A stretch of DNA of 12,152 nucleotides. Source: Alphaproteobacteria bacterium (GTDB lineage Bacteria; Pseudomonadota; Alphaproteobacteria; Micropepsales; Micropepsaceae). A model generated the notes under the pieces. The model saw only the letters and a list, made by a program, of their open reading frames with translations, had not been told where the DNA came from and searched no databases. The position numbers and the translations under genes are program-made. Positions within the stretch are counted from its first letter, which is position 1. Every line of letters begins with the position of its first letter. The DNA lies in assembly GCA_003246795.1 (NCBI GenBank), contig QKCS01000202.1, forward strand, positions 1 to 12,152. The letters are read 5' to 3'. Positions 6,153-12,152 of the stretch are shown in pieces.

Positions 6153-6638
6153 TCAAACCTTGACGTGCAGCGCGCAAATCAGCGTGAACAGGCGCCGCGC
6201 GGTGTCATGGTCGACGTCGATCTTGCCTTTGAGGCGTTCCATCAGCGCCTGCGAGCCTTCGTCGTGCAGGCCGCGGCGGCCCATGTCGATCGCTTCGATC
6301 TGCGAGGGCGAGGCCGAACGGATCGCCTTGAAGTAGCTGTCGCAGACGACGAAGTAGTCGCGGATGACGCGCTTCAGCGGCGTGAGCGAGAGAACGTGCG
6401 TCGCGTAAGTGCGGCCGTCTTCCTCGCGCGAAATCTCGAAGACGAGGCGGTTCTCCTGCACCGACAGGCGCAGCGCGTAGGGGCCGGGCGGCACGCCGAC
6501 CGGATCGAAGCTGTTCTCTTCGAGCAGATCAAAGATGGCGATGCGACGTTCGTGTTCGACGTCGGGGCCGCGCGGGGCGATCGAGTTTTCGTCGAGCACC
6601 ACATTGGCGAGGCGCTGCGTCTTCTCGCCATCCGTCAT
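6153..6638 (-). CDS. UPF0262 family protein
   Basis: A 161-residue cytoplasmic protein of the uncharacterised UPF0262 family, known to me only from alphaproteobacteria and usually found right after hisD. Recognisable parts are IAIFDLLEENSF (about 34-45), PPGPYALRLSVQENRLVFEI, LSLTPLKRVIRDYFVVCDSYF with the following AIRSASPSQIEAIDMGRRG, and a C-terminal helix ending in FTLICALHVKV. There is no signal peptide or membrane segment. The start is the ATG at 6638, whose ATGA overlaps the hisD stop by 4 bp, implying translational coupling. The function is unknown; tight linkage to hisD and the phosphatase-like gene is the only clue. Confidence 0.92.
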   Translation of the reverse strand: MTDGEKTQRLANVVLDENSIAPRGPDVEHERRIAIFDLLEENSFDPVGVPPGPYALRLSVQENRLVFEISREEDGRTYATHVLSLTPLKRVIRDYFVVCDSYFKAIRSASPSQIEAIDMGRRGLHDEGSQALMERLKGKIDVDHDTARRLFTLICALHVKV

Positions 6639-7927
6639 TTGTTCAGCCGGATGCGGATCGAGCGCGCGTGCGCGGTCAGGCCTTCGGCGTCGGCGAGCGT
6701 CGTGGCCGCTTCGCCCAGCGCGCCCAGGCCGTCGCGCGAGCAGCCGAGGATCGTCGTGCGCTTCATGAAGTCGAGCACGGAGAGGCCGGAGGAGAAACGC
6801 GCGGCGCGCGCGGTCGGCAGCACGTGGTTCGGACCGCCGACGTAATCGCCGATCGCCTCGGGCGTGTTCGCGCCGAGGAAGATCGCGCCGGCGTGACGGA
6901 TGCGATCGGCGAGCGGTTTCGGATCCGCGACGCAGAGCTGCACGTGTTCGGCGGCGATGCGGTCGGCGAGCGCGGGGGCTTCGTCGAGCGAACGCACGCG
7001 GATCAATGCGCCGTGCGCCTGCCAGCTGGCGCGCGCGATCTTTTCGCGGGGCAGTTGGGCGAGTTGCTTGTCGACTTCGGCGGCGACGGCTTTGGCGAGC
7101 GCTTCGTCGTCGGTGATGAGGATCGATTGCGCGGCTTCGTCGTGTTCGGCCTGCGCGAGCAGGTCGGCGGCGAGCCAGGCAGGATCGTTCGCCTTGTCGG
7201 CGATGATCAGCACTTCCGACGGGCCCGCGATGGAATCGATGCCGACTTGGCCAAAGACTTGGCGCTTGGCCGCCGCGACATAGGCGTTGCCGGGGCCGAC
7301 GATCTTGTCGACGGGCGCGATCGATTGCGTGCCGTATGCGAGCGCCACCACGGCCTGCGCGCCGCCGATGCGATAGATCTCCGTGATGCCCGCGAGGTCG
7401 GCCGCGGCGAGGACAAGCGGGTTCAGCTTGCCGTCGGGCGCGGGGGTTGCCGCGACCAAGCGCTTCACGCCCGCGATCTTCGCCGGAATCGCGTTCATCA
7501 GCACGCTCGACGGATACGCGGCCAAGCCGCCGGGGACATAAAGGCCGGCCGCGTCGACGGGCGTCCAGCGCGCGCCTTGGGTTACGCCTTTTTCGTCCGT
7601 GAAGAGGTCGTCGGCCGGTTTGTGGCGTTTGTGGAAGGCTTCGATGCGCGTGGCCGCGAGCTTCAGCGCGTCGAGCGTCGCCGCGGGCACGGTGCGTTTG
7701 GCTTCGGCGATGTCGGCGGCGGAGACGCGCAGATTCGAGGCGTTCAGATCGAAACGGTCGAAACGCTTCGTCGCCTCGAAGAGCGCCGCGTCGCCGCGCG
7801 CGACGACGTCCGCCACGAGCTTCGCCACGGCCGCGCCGACGTCGGCCGCCGTCTCGCGCTTTTGGGCGAGAAGGCGGGTGAAGTCGTCCGCAAAGCCGGG
7901 CTTTGCCGTATCAAGCCAGGAAGGCAT
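6635..7927 (-). CDS. hisD: Histidinol dehydrogenase
   Basis: A 430-residue zinc enzyme for the last two steps of histidine synthesis: L-histidinol to L-histidinal to L-histidine with two NAD+. The family signatures are complete: GLYVPGGLAAYPSSVLMN (128-145), VGPGNAYVAAAK (210-221), DSIAGPSEVLIIAD (231-244) and AQAEHDEAAQ (258-267). Zinc ligands by homology are Q259, H262, D361 and H420. The catalytic pair is E327 and H328 (in AAEHVQL). The length is that of the family. It begins 9 nt after the DUF2948 gene and overlaps UPF0262 by 4 bp. No other his gene is in the window, so hisD is detached from the rest of the pathway, as I expect for this group. No strong Shine-Dalgarno is seen, consistent with coupling to the upstream gene. 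Confidence 0.97.
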   Translation of the reverse strand: MPSWLDTAKPGFADDFTRLLAQKRETAADVGAAVAKLVADVVARGDAALFEATKRFDRFDLNASNLRVSAADIAEAKRTVPAATLDALKLAATRIEAFHKRHKPADDLFTDEKGVTQGARWTPVDAAGLYVPGGLAAYPSSVLMNAIPAKIAGVKRLVAATPAPDGKLNPLVLAAADLAGITEIYRIGGAQAVVALAYGTQSIAPVDKIVGPGNAYVAAAKRQVFGQVGIDSIAGPSEVLIIADKANDPAWLAADLLAQAEHDEAAQSILITDDEALAKAVAAEVDKQLAQLPREKIARASWQAHGALIRVRSLDEAPALADRIAAEHVQLCVADPKPLADRIRHAGAIFLGANTPEAIGDYVGGPNHVLPTARAARFSSGLSVLDFMKRTTILGCSRDGLGALGEAATTLADAEGLTAHARSIRIRLNK

Positions 7928-7936
7928 CGCGCGCGT

Positions 7937-8413
7937 TCAACCCAACGGTTCGTCGACGCCTTCGTGGCCGGGGCGATGTTCGGTCGCCCACGGGGCGCTG
8001 ACGTCGGTCAACCAGGCGTCGAGGCATTCGACGTCGAGCTTAATGGCACCGCCGCCGGCAAAAGTCATCTTGACGACCCCCGCCGGTTCGTCGGTCGGTT
8101 CGAAGGCGACCGTCAGGAGTTCCGCCACCGCGTCCTTGTGGCCGAAGCGCATGCCGCTGGTCTGCACGCGTTGCACGCTGTCGAAGTGGAGTGCTGAGCG
8201 CACGCGGCGATAGGGCGCATGCTTGTCGGCCTTTGCGCCGGCGCCTTTGTCGCGGTCGACGTCTTCCCACATGAAGCGGTTCAGCATGATGGCGAAGCGC
8301 CGGCGCGCGGGTTCGTAGGCGATGCCGCCGACCTGGGCGACCGCGTCCTGCACGTGCGCGGCGATCACGCTGAGGTCGAGCGGGTCGACGGCGCGGAGGC
8401 GAAGCGAGGTCAT
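7937..8413 (-). CDS. DUF2948 family protein
   Basis: A 158-residue cytoplasmic protein matching the uncharacterised DUF2948 family, which sits between murA and hisD in many alphaproteobacteria. Visible conserved parts are LRLRAVDPLDLSVIAAHVQD (4-23), RRRFAIMLNRFMWED, YRRVRSALHFDSV, and the C-terminal FAGGGAIKLDVECLDAWLTD. The start chosen is the ATG at 8413, because family members begin with a short MTxLRLRA-type leader and a GGA lies about 8 nt upstream. A longer frame to 8473 adds a segment that looks untranslated. The function is unknown and no catalytic motif is evident. A 79-nt gap with a weak hairpin separates it from murA. Confidence 0.9.
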   Translation of the reverse strand: MTSLRLRAVDPLDLSVIAAHVQDAVAQVGGIAYEPARRRFAIMLNRFMWEDVDRDKGAGAKADKHAPYRRVRSALHFDSVQRVQTSGMRFGHKDAVAELLTVAFEPTDEPAGVVKMTFAGGGAIKLDVECLDAWLTDVSAPWATEHRPGHEGVDEPLG

Positions 8414-8451
8414 TGCGGGTTCCGTGTCGCGGTGCGGGACGGGGAAAGTGC

Positions 8452-8488
8452 AAAAAACCGCCGCGCCGCGCAACCACTCAAAGCGGTT
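8452..8488 (-). terminator. Weak hairpin plus T-run between murA and the DUF2948 gene
   Basis: On the minus strand AACCGC (8488-8483) can pair with GCGGTT (8461-8456) across a 21-nt GC-rich loop, followed directly by a run ending in six T (8457-8452). This looks like a poor intrinsic terminator just after the murA stop and could partly reduce readthrough into hisD. The long loop and short stem make it uncertain. Confidence 0.3.
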
Positions 8489-8492
8489 CGGT

Positions 8493-9779
8493 TCAGCCCT
8501 TCACGCGCTTGATGTCGGCGCCCAGGGCCGAAAGCTTTTCTTCGATGCGTTCGAAGCCGCGGTCGAGGTGGTAGACGCGGTTCACCGTCGTTTCGCCCTC
8601 GGCGGTCAGCGCCGCGATGATCAGGCTGACCGAGGCGCGCAGGTCGGTGGCCATGACCGGCGCGCCTCGCAGTTTCTCGACACCGCGCACGACCGCCGTT
8701 TGGTGGTCGATCGTGATGTCGGCGCCCATGCGCAAGAGTTCCGGCACGTGCATGAAGCGGTTCTCGAAGATCGTCTCCGAAATGTGCGAGGTGCCGTTCG
8801 CCGTCGACATCAGCGCCATCAGCTGCGCCTGCAGGTCGGTCGGGAAACCGGGATAGGGTTCGGTCGTGACCTCCACGCCGGTGAAGTGCGCGCCGTTGCG
8901 CGAGACTTTGATGCCGCGGTTCGTTTCGTCGATCGTCACGCCCGCTTCGCGCATCAGGGGGATCACCGCGCCGATCAGGTCGCCGCGCGTGCCCAGAAGT
9001 TCGACCTCGCCGCCGGTCGCGGCCACCGCCATCAGATAGGTGCCGGTTTCGATGCGGTCGGGCAGCACGGTGTGGTTCGCGCCGTGCAGGCGGTCGACGC
9101 CTTCGATCGTGATCGTGCGCGTGTCGAGACCCTCGATCTTCGCGCCCATCTTCTGCAGGCAGTGGCCCAAGTCCGTGATCTCGGGCTCCATCGCCGCGTT
9201 CTCGATGACGGTCGTGCCTTTCGCCAGGGCCGCTGCCATCATCAGGTTCTCGGTCGCGCCGACCGAGACGAAGGGGAATGCGACGCGCGCGCCGTGCAAA
9301 CCTTTCGGCGCGCGGGCGTAGACGTAGCCTTCCTTCAATTCGATTTCGGCGCCCATCGCCTCGAGCGCCTTCAGATGCAGGTCGACCGGGCGCGTGCCGA
9401 TGGCGCAACCGCCGGGCAACGACACCTTCGCCTCGTGACAGCGCGCGACGAGCGGACCGATGACGAGGAAGCTCGCGCGCATCTTGCGCACGAGATCGTA
9501 CGGCGCTTCGGTCGACTTGATTTCCTTCGCGTGCAGTTTCAGAACGCGGCCCGTTTCGGCTTCGGCATGGCCGTTGCCGTTCATCGTGATCCCGACGCCG
9601 AGGCCGCCCAGGATCTCGGCCAATTGCGAGATGTCGGTCAGATGCGGCACGGCGGCGAGCGTCAGCGGCTCGTCGGTCAAAAGGCTCGCCACCATCAGCG
9701 GCAGAGCGGCGTTCTTGGCGCCCGAAATGCGGACATCGCCGCTCAAGCGGCGGCCCCCGCGAATTTGAATCCTGTCCAC
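8493..9779 (-). CDS. murA: UDP-N-acetylglucosamine 1-carboxyvinyltransferase MurA
   Basis: A 428-residue enzyme for the first committed step of peptidoglycan synthesis: transfer of enolpyruvate from PEP to UDP-GlcNAc in the cytoplasm. It begins VDRIQIRGGRRLSGDVRISG. K22 (in GAKNAALP) binds phosphate, C125 in PGGCAIGTRP is the PEP-adduct cysteine that fosfomycin alkylates, and D315 in YPGFPTDLQAQ is the catalytic Asp. C125 is Cys, not the Asp of naturally fosfomycin-resistant forms, so the enzyme should be fosfomycin-sensitive. The start is a GTG at 9779 with AAGGGG about 6 nt upstream, exactly where MurA proteins begin. A GC-rich dyad (9796-9801 / 9810-9815) lies upstream of the RBS. About 200 nt separate it from the sigma gene, so the cluster's main promoter is probably there, although I cannot pick one. 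Confidence 0.97.
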   Translation of the reverse strand: MDRIQIRGGRRLSGDVRISGAKNAALPLMVASLLTDEPLTLAAVPHLTDISQLAEILGGLGVGITMNGNGHAEAETGRVLKLHAKEIKSTEAPYDLVRKMRASFLVIGPLVARCHEAKVSLPGGCAIGTRPVDLHLKALEAMGAEIELKEGYVYARAPKGLHGARVAFPFVSVGATENLMMAAALAKGTTVIENAAMEPEITDLGHCLQKMGAKIEGLDTRTITIEGVDRLHGANHTVLPDRIETGTYLMAVAATGGEVELLGTRGDLIGAVIPLMREAGVTIDETNRGIKVSRNGAHFTGVEVTTEPYPGFPTDLQAQLMALMSTANGTSHISETIFENRFMHVPELLRMGADITIDHQTAVVRGVEKLRGAPVMATDLRASVSLIIAALTAEGETTVNRVYHLDRGFERIEEKLSALGADIKRVKG

Positions 9780-9941
9780 GTAATCCCCTTCACGCGCGCG
9801 GGCGTGCAGCCGCGCAAATCACTCGGAACGGTCAGAATAAACCCTACTGCCCGTGTCTGTCCCGCATTCGGGCCGCGCGCATCGCGGCGCGCCCTCAACC
9901 GAGCGCGCCTTCATATCGCATGCCAGGACGGCGGAACAATG

Positions 9942-9966
9942 GCGGCGGATGCCGGGATTCCGCCGC
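9942..9966. repeat. 8-bp inverted repeat between the sigma gene and murA
   Basis: GCGGCGGA (9942-9949) and TCCGCCGC (9959-9966) form a perfect 8-bp stem with a 9-nt loop; AAT (9938-9940) and ATT (9967-9969) can extend it past a bulge. It is 14 nt after the sigma gene stop on the minus strand. It may be that gene's terminator, but no T-run follows in the minus direction. Apart from this and the murA leader, I see nothing else in the 9780-9980 gap. Confidence 0.3.
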
Positions 9967-9980
9967 ATTTATCAAGGTTT

Positions 9981-10967
9981 TCAGCGGTTTCCGCCGTTCG
10001 TGCCTAACGCTCTCGCGACCTCGTCCGGCGACGGGCTGCGATAGGGCCGCGGCAACGCCTTCATGTCGAATTCGCCAGCGACTGCGGCCAATGTGTCGGG
10101 ACAGAAGCAGTAGCAGCGCACGCGCGCGATCTTGCCGTCCTCGACTTCGAGGCGGTGGATCTCGTTCAAGCCTTCGACGCCGTTCAGCGTGCGCAGCCCC
10201 AGGACCACCGGTTCGCCGTCGATCTCGGCCAGCTTCCACCACGGGTTCTCGCCGAAGCCCAAGGCGGGCATCACCATGTGCGCGTGTTCGAAGAAGGTGC
10301 GGCCCTTTTCGAAGTTTTCGAACTCCGCGCCGCCGACGAGTTCGATCGTCACGTCCGCCGCGCACATCGTCTTCAACGCGTCGAGGTTCTTGTCGCGCAG
10401 CGCATGCATGAAGCGTTCGACCGTTTCGCGCGGCGGCGCGGTGAAGCCGGCCGACGGGCGGCGTTCGGCCAAGCGGCCGCGCGCGCGGCTCAAGGCCGAC
10501 TTCACGGCGCCCACGGTCGTGCGCAATTGGCTCGCAGTTTCTTCGAGCGAGAGGTCCAGCACCTCTTTCATCAGGATCGCGGCGCGTTCCTGCGGGTGCA
10601 GTTTCTGGAAGAGTTCGCGGGCGGCGGGGCGCGCGTCGGCGGTGTCGGGTTGTTCGCTCGACTGCGGTTCGGCCCCTTCGAGTTGGAGCGCGGCCTGTTC
10701 GCGCGCGTTGCGGCGCATGCGGTCGATCCAAAGGTTCGTCGCCGTGCGGACGAGATAAGCGCGCGGGTTGTCGAGTTCGGCCTGGCATTTGCCGAGCAAG
10801 CCGAACACGCGCACGAGCGTGTCCTGCAGCAGGTCTTCGCCGTCCCAGACGTTGCCGGTCAGGCGGCAGCAATAGCGGTGGATCTCGGGCCGCAGCGCGC
10901 TCAGCGAATCCAGGTAATCCTGCCACGGGCGATGCACGTCGCCCTGCATGCCGAAGGTCTTGGACAT
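9981..10967 (-). CDS. ECF-type sigma-70 factor with C-terminal NTF2/SnoaL-like domain
   Basis: A 328-residue RNA polymerase sigma factor. Region 2 is at about 17-87 (RPEIHRYCCRLTGNVWDGED, then NPRAYLVRTATNLWIDRMRR), including the -10-binding part. Region 4 is at about 118-170 (LHPQERAAILMKEVLDLSLE, then GAVKSALSRARGRLAERR), a helix-turn-helix for the -35 element. Residues 180-300 form an NTF2/SnoaL-like alpha+beta domain (ETVERFMHALRDKNLDALKT, EGLNEIHRLEVEDGKIARVR). In ECF groups such as ECF41 a similar extension replaces a separate anti-sigma factor and tunes activity; I cannot assign this protein to a group. The C-terminal domain ends with CYCFCP, that is C285, C287 and C289. The start is the ATG at 10967, preceded by the strong purine-rich site GGAGGAGAGGG. 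No anti-sigma gene is adjacent. The target promoters are unknown. Confidence 0.88.
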   Translation of the reverse strand: MSKTFGMQGDVHRPWQDYLDSLSALRPEIHRYCCRLTGNVWDGEDLLQDTLVRVFGLLGKCQAELDNPRAYLVRTATNLWIDRMRRNAREQAALQLEGAEPQSSEQPDTADARPAARELFQKLHPQERAAILMKEVLDLSLEETASQLRTTVGAVKSALSRARGRLAERRPSAGFTAPPRETVERFMHALRDKNLDALKTMCAADVTIELVGGAEFENFEKGRTFFEHAHMVMPALGFGENPWWKLAEIDGEPVVLGLRTLNGVEGLNEIHRLEVEDGKIARVRCYCFCPDTLAAVAGEFDMKALPRPYRSPSPDEVARALGTNGGNR

Positions 10968-11016
10968 CTTCCCTCTCCTCCATGTCGCGTCCGGTGATAA
11001 GGACGAGCGGGACGGG

Positions 11017-11033
11017 CTTGAGGATACTTGAGG
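11017..11033. promoter_or_regulatory. Direct repeat upstream of the sigma factor gene
   Basis: CTTGAGG occurs at 11017-11023 and again at 11027-11033, 10 bp apart, between the small basic-protein gene and the sigma gene, about 50-65 bp upstream of the sigma start. One-turn spacing suits a protein-binding site or a promoter element, possibly for autoregulation. TGAGG (11029-11033) and CCTCA (11038-11042) also make a small dyad overlapping the stop of the small gene. This is weak evidence only. Confidence 0.2.
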
Positions 11034-11039
11034 TGGTCC

Positions 11040-11195
11040 TCAGCTCTGCTTCGGGGCGGGTTTCTGCGGTTTCGGTTCGCCCTTGGCGCGCGCCTGGGCC
11101 TTGCGGCGCTTCAGGTTGGCGCGCAGGGCGGCGGCCAGGCGGTCGGCCTTGCCTTTATTGCCAGCCGTGCCGGGAATGCGCTTTCCGTCACTCAT
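11040..11195 (-). CDS. Small basic protein, 51 residues, unknown function
   Basis: A short gene on the minus strand that I do not recognise as a named family. It encodes 51 residues beginning MSDGKRIPGTAGNKGKADRL, followed by a helical AAALRANLKRRKAQARA segment (about 21-37) and a Lys/Pro/Gln tail ending PKPQKPAPKQS. About a third of the residues are Lys or Arg; there is no Cys, signal peptide or membrane segment. An AGGTGAGGG site lies just before the ATG, and codon use is GC-rich like the neighbours, so it looks genuine. The LRxNLKRRKAQARA core resembles short conserved hypothetical proteins I have seen in alphaproteobacteria, from memory only. It lies 72 nt upstream of the sigma gene on the same strand and diverges from msrA. 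Nucleic-acid or ribosome binding would fit the charge, but this is inference. Confidence 0.7.
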   Translation of the reverse strand: MSDGKRIPGTAGNKGKADRLAAALRANLKRRKAQARAKGEPKPQKPAPKQS

Positions 11196-11242
11196 CCCTC
11201 ACCTTTCGCGATCAACGGGCGATCACTGCGGCGTCAGCCCCG

Positions 11243-11270
11243 TTGGCCATTCGCGTTCGCACCTTATATC
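11243..11270 (+). promoter_or_regulatory. Candidate sigma-70-type promoter for msrA
   Basis: TTGGCC (11243-11248) and TATATC (11265-11270) are spaced 16 bp apart, in the 113-nt gap between the divergent small basic gene and msrA. The -10-like element is about 38 nt upstream of the msrA ATG, and it stands out as AT-rich in GC-rich surroundings. The match to consensus is partial. Confidence 0.35.
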
Positions 11271-11308
11271 GTCCGCGACGATCCACGGAAGGGAAAGGGA
11301 CCCAAGCC

Positions 11309-11971
11309 ATGGCCCTGTTCAGTCTGAAGAAGAAGAAGCTCGAGATGCCGTCGGCGGCCGACGCGCTGCCCGGGCGCGCCGACGCGATGCCGGTGCCGGA
11401 GCATCACTTCGTGCATGCGACGAAACTGACGCCGCCGTTCCCGAAGGGGATGGAACTCGCGCTGTTCGGGCTCGGCTGTTTCTGGGGCGCGGAGCGCAAG
11501 TTCTGGGAGCTCGAGGGCGTCTATTCGACCGCCGCCGGGTACGCGGGCGGGCTGACGCCCAACCCGACCTATGAAGAGGTGTGTTCGGGGATGACCGGGC
11601 ACAACGAGGTCGTGCGCGTCGTGTTCGACCCGGAGAAGATTTCGTACGAGCAATTGCTGAAGACGTTCTGGGAAAGCCACGACCCGACGCAAGGCATGCG
11701 CCAAGGCAACGACATCGGCACGCAGTACCGCTCCGGCATCTATGCGACGAGCCCGGCGCAGAGACACGCGGCGGAGGCGTCGCGCGACGCCTATCAAGCG
11801 GCGCTCGTCAAAGCGGGGCGCGGGAAGATCACGACCGAGATTCTGGACGCGCCGGAATTCTACTACGCCGAGGAGTATCACCAGCAGTATCTGGCGAAGA
11901 ATCCCGACGGCTATTGCGGCCTGGGCGGCACGGGCGTGAGCTGCCCGATCGGCGTGGGCGTGAAGGCCTAA
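11309..11971 (+). CDS. msrA: Peptide-methionine (S)-S-oxide reductase MsrA
   Basis: A 220-residue antioxidant repair enzyme that reduces the S epimer of methionine sulfoxide, free or in proteins, with thioredoxin as electron donor. The active-site motif GCFWG is at 56-60 with catalytic C57. The family blocks GYAGGLTPNPTYEEVCSGMT, GHNEVVRVVFDP and GTQYRSGIY follow. C203 and C212 (GYCGLGGTGVSCP) are the two resolving cysteines, as in E. coli MsrA (C198, C206). The N-terminal extension of about 55 residues before the motif and the overall length match the long E. coli-type MsrA; there is no signal peptide, so it is cytoplasmic. Purine-rich GGAAGGGAAAGGG lies before the ATG at 11309. No msrB is fused or adjacent. 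Confidence 0.96.
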   Translation: MALFSLKKKKLEMPSAADALPGRADAMPVPEHHFVHATKLTPPFPKGMELALFGLGCFWGAERKFWELEGVYSTAAGYAGGLTPNPTYEEVCSGMTGHNEVVRVVFDPEKISYEQLLKTFWESHDPTQGMRQGNDIGTQYRSGIYATSPAQRHAAEASRDAYQAALVKAGRGKITTEILDAPEFYYAEEYHQQYLAKNPDGYCGLGGTGVSCPIGVGVKA

Positions 11972-12000
11972 GGCCCTTTCCTCGCCCCCGCGCCTTGCGC

Positions 12001-12006
12001 TATAGG
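12001..12006 (+). promoter_or_regulatory. Possible -10 element of the tRNA-Thr promoter
   Basis: TATAGG is the only AT-rich hexamer in the 48-nt gap between msrA and the tRNA, 14 nt before the tRNA 5' end. No convincing -35 is seen at proper spacing, so this is tentative; the tRNA could also be read from msrA. Confidence 0.25.
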
Positions 12007-12019
12007 GGCCGCCTGGTTT

Positions 12020-12094
12020 GCTGCTGTAGCGTAGGGGTAGCGCAACGCCTTGGTAAGGCGTAGGTCGTGAGTTCGATTCTCACCAGCAGCACCA
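12020..12094 (+). tRNA. tRNA-Thr (anticodon GGT)
   Basis: A full cloverleaf folds by eye. The acceptor stem is GCTGCTG (12020-12026) with CAGCAGC (12084-12090). The D arm is GCGT/GCGC with the short 7-nt loop AGGGGTA. The anticodon stem is ACGCC/GGCGT with loop TTGGTAA, giving anticodon GGT at 12052-12054, which reads the Thr codon ACC. The variable loop is AGGTC, and the T arm is GTGAG-TTCGATT-CTCAC. The discriminator A (12091) is followed by an encoded CCA (12092-12094). All stems pair, with one T-G wobble in the D stem. It is the tRNA for a Thr codon favoured in GC-rich genomes. Confidence 0.97.
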
Positions 12095-12102
12095 GCTGAT
12101 TC

Positions 12103-12138
12103 AAAGCCGCGCTTTCCGTTTCGGGAGCGCGGCTTTTT
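12103..12138 (+). terminator. Rho-independent terminator after tRNA-Thr
   Basis: A perfect 11-bp stem AAAGCCGCGCT (12103-12113) / AGCGCGGCTTT (12126-12136), with a small inner CCG/CGG helix in the loop, followed by a T-run (12134-12138). It begins 9 nt after the tRNA CCA end, so it closes the tRNA transcript and any readthrough from msrA. Confidence 0.9.
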
Positions 12139-12152
12139 CGTTTCCTCATGCC

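Noticed and set aside
6668..8197. A 509-codon open frame on the plus strand opposite hisD and DUF2948
   Set aside because: It is the antisense shadow of hisD, with an Arg/Gly/Asp-rich product and no domain.
8322..10007. A 561-codon open frame on the plus strand opposite murA
   Set aside because: murA is certain by motif; the opposite frame stays open because stop codons are rare at this GC content.
12020..12094. tRNA-Thr as an integration site
   Set aside because: No integrase, no repeated tRNA 3' end and no composition change appear in the window, so there is no support for an inserted element.

Overview
The window looks like chromosomal core DNA from a high-GC alphaproteobacterium. Codon choice is strongly GC-biased. 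The minus-strand run murA, DUF2948, hisD, UPF0262, LMW phosphatase, infA, maf, RNase E/G, yacG is a familiar alphaproteobacterial gene order, and UPF0262 and DUF2948 are families I know mainly from that class. I see no insertion sequence, CRISPR array, phage gene or other sign of recent transfer.

Layout. At 1-1588 (plus) lie the C-terminal half of a GNAT acetyltransferase and a PLP enzyme of the D-threonine aldolase / D-serine dehydratase fold, only 22 nt apart. At 1691-2056 (plus) a small exported protein carries an extreme His/Arg tail. It has its own upstream cluster of GTTCA repeats and is closed by a strong hairpin at 2064-2086. From 9779 down to 2168 (minus) runs the long housekeeping cluster: murA (peptidoglycan precursor), DUF2948, hisD (histidine synthesis), UPF0262, LMW phosphatase-like protein, infA (IF-1), maf (house-cleaning pyrophosphatase), rng (RNase E/G), yacG (gyrase inhibitor) and an isocitrate lyase/PEP mutase-fold enzyme. 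Several neighbours overlap by 4 bp (hisD/UPF0262, rng/yacG, yacG/PEP mutase-type gene), so translation is probably coupled. From 11195 down to 9981 (minus) lie a 51-residue basic protein and an ECF-type sigma factor fused to an NTF2/SnoaL-like domain. At 11309-12138 (plus) lie msrA and a tRNA-Thr(GGT) with its terminator.

How they work together. The cluster joins cell-wall synthesis, translation initiation, RNA decay and nucleotide house-cleaning, so it is a growth-linked operon or set of overlapping operons rather than one pathway. MsrA and the stand-alone sigma factor would fit stress response, but nothing in the sequence ties them together.

I found no convincing new multi-gene system. The items most worth a second look are a possible 5'-leader hairpin over the rng ribosome-binding position, the sigma factor with a built-in C-terminal domain and CxCxC motif, the His/Arg-rich exported protein with its repeat-bearing upstream region, and the small basic protein upstream of the sigma gene.
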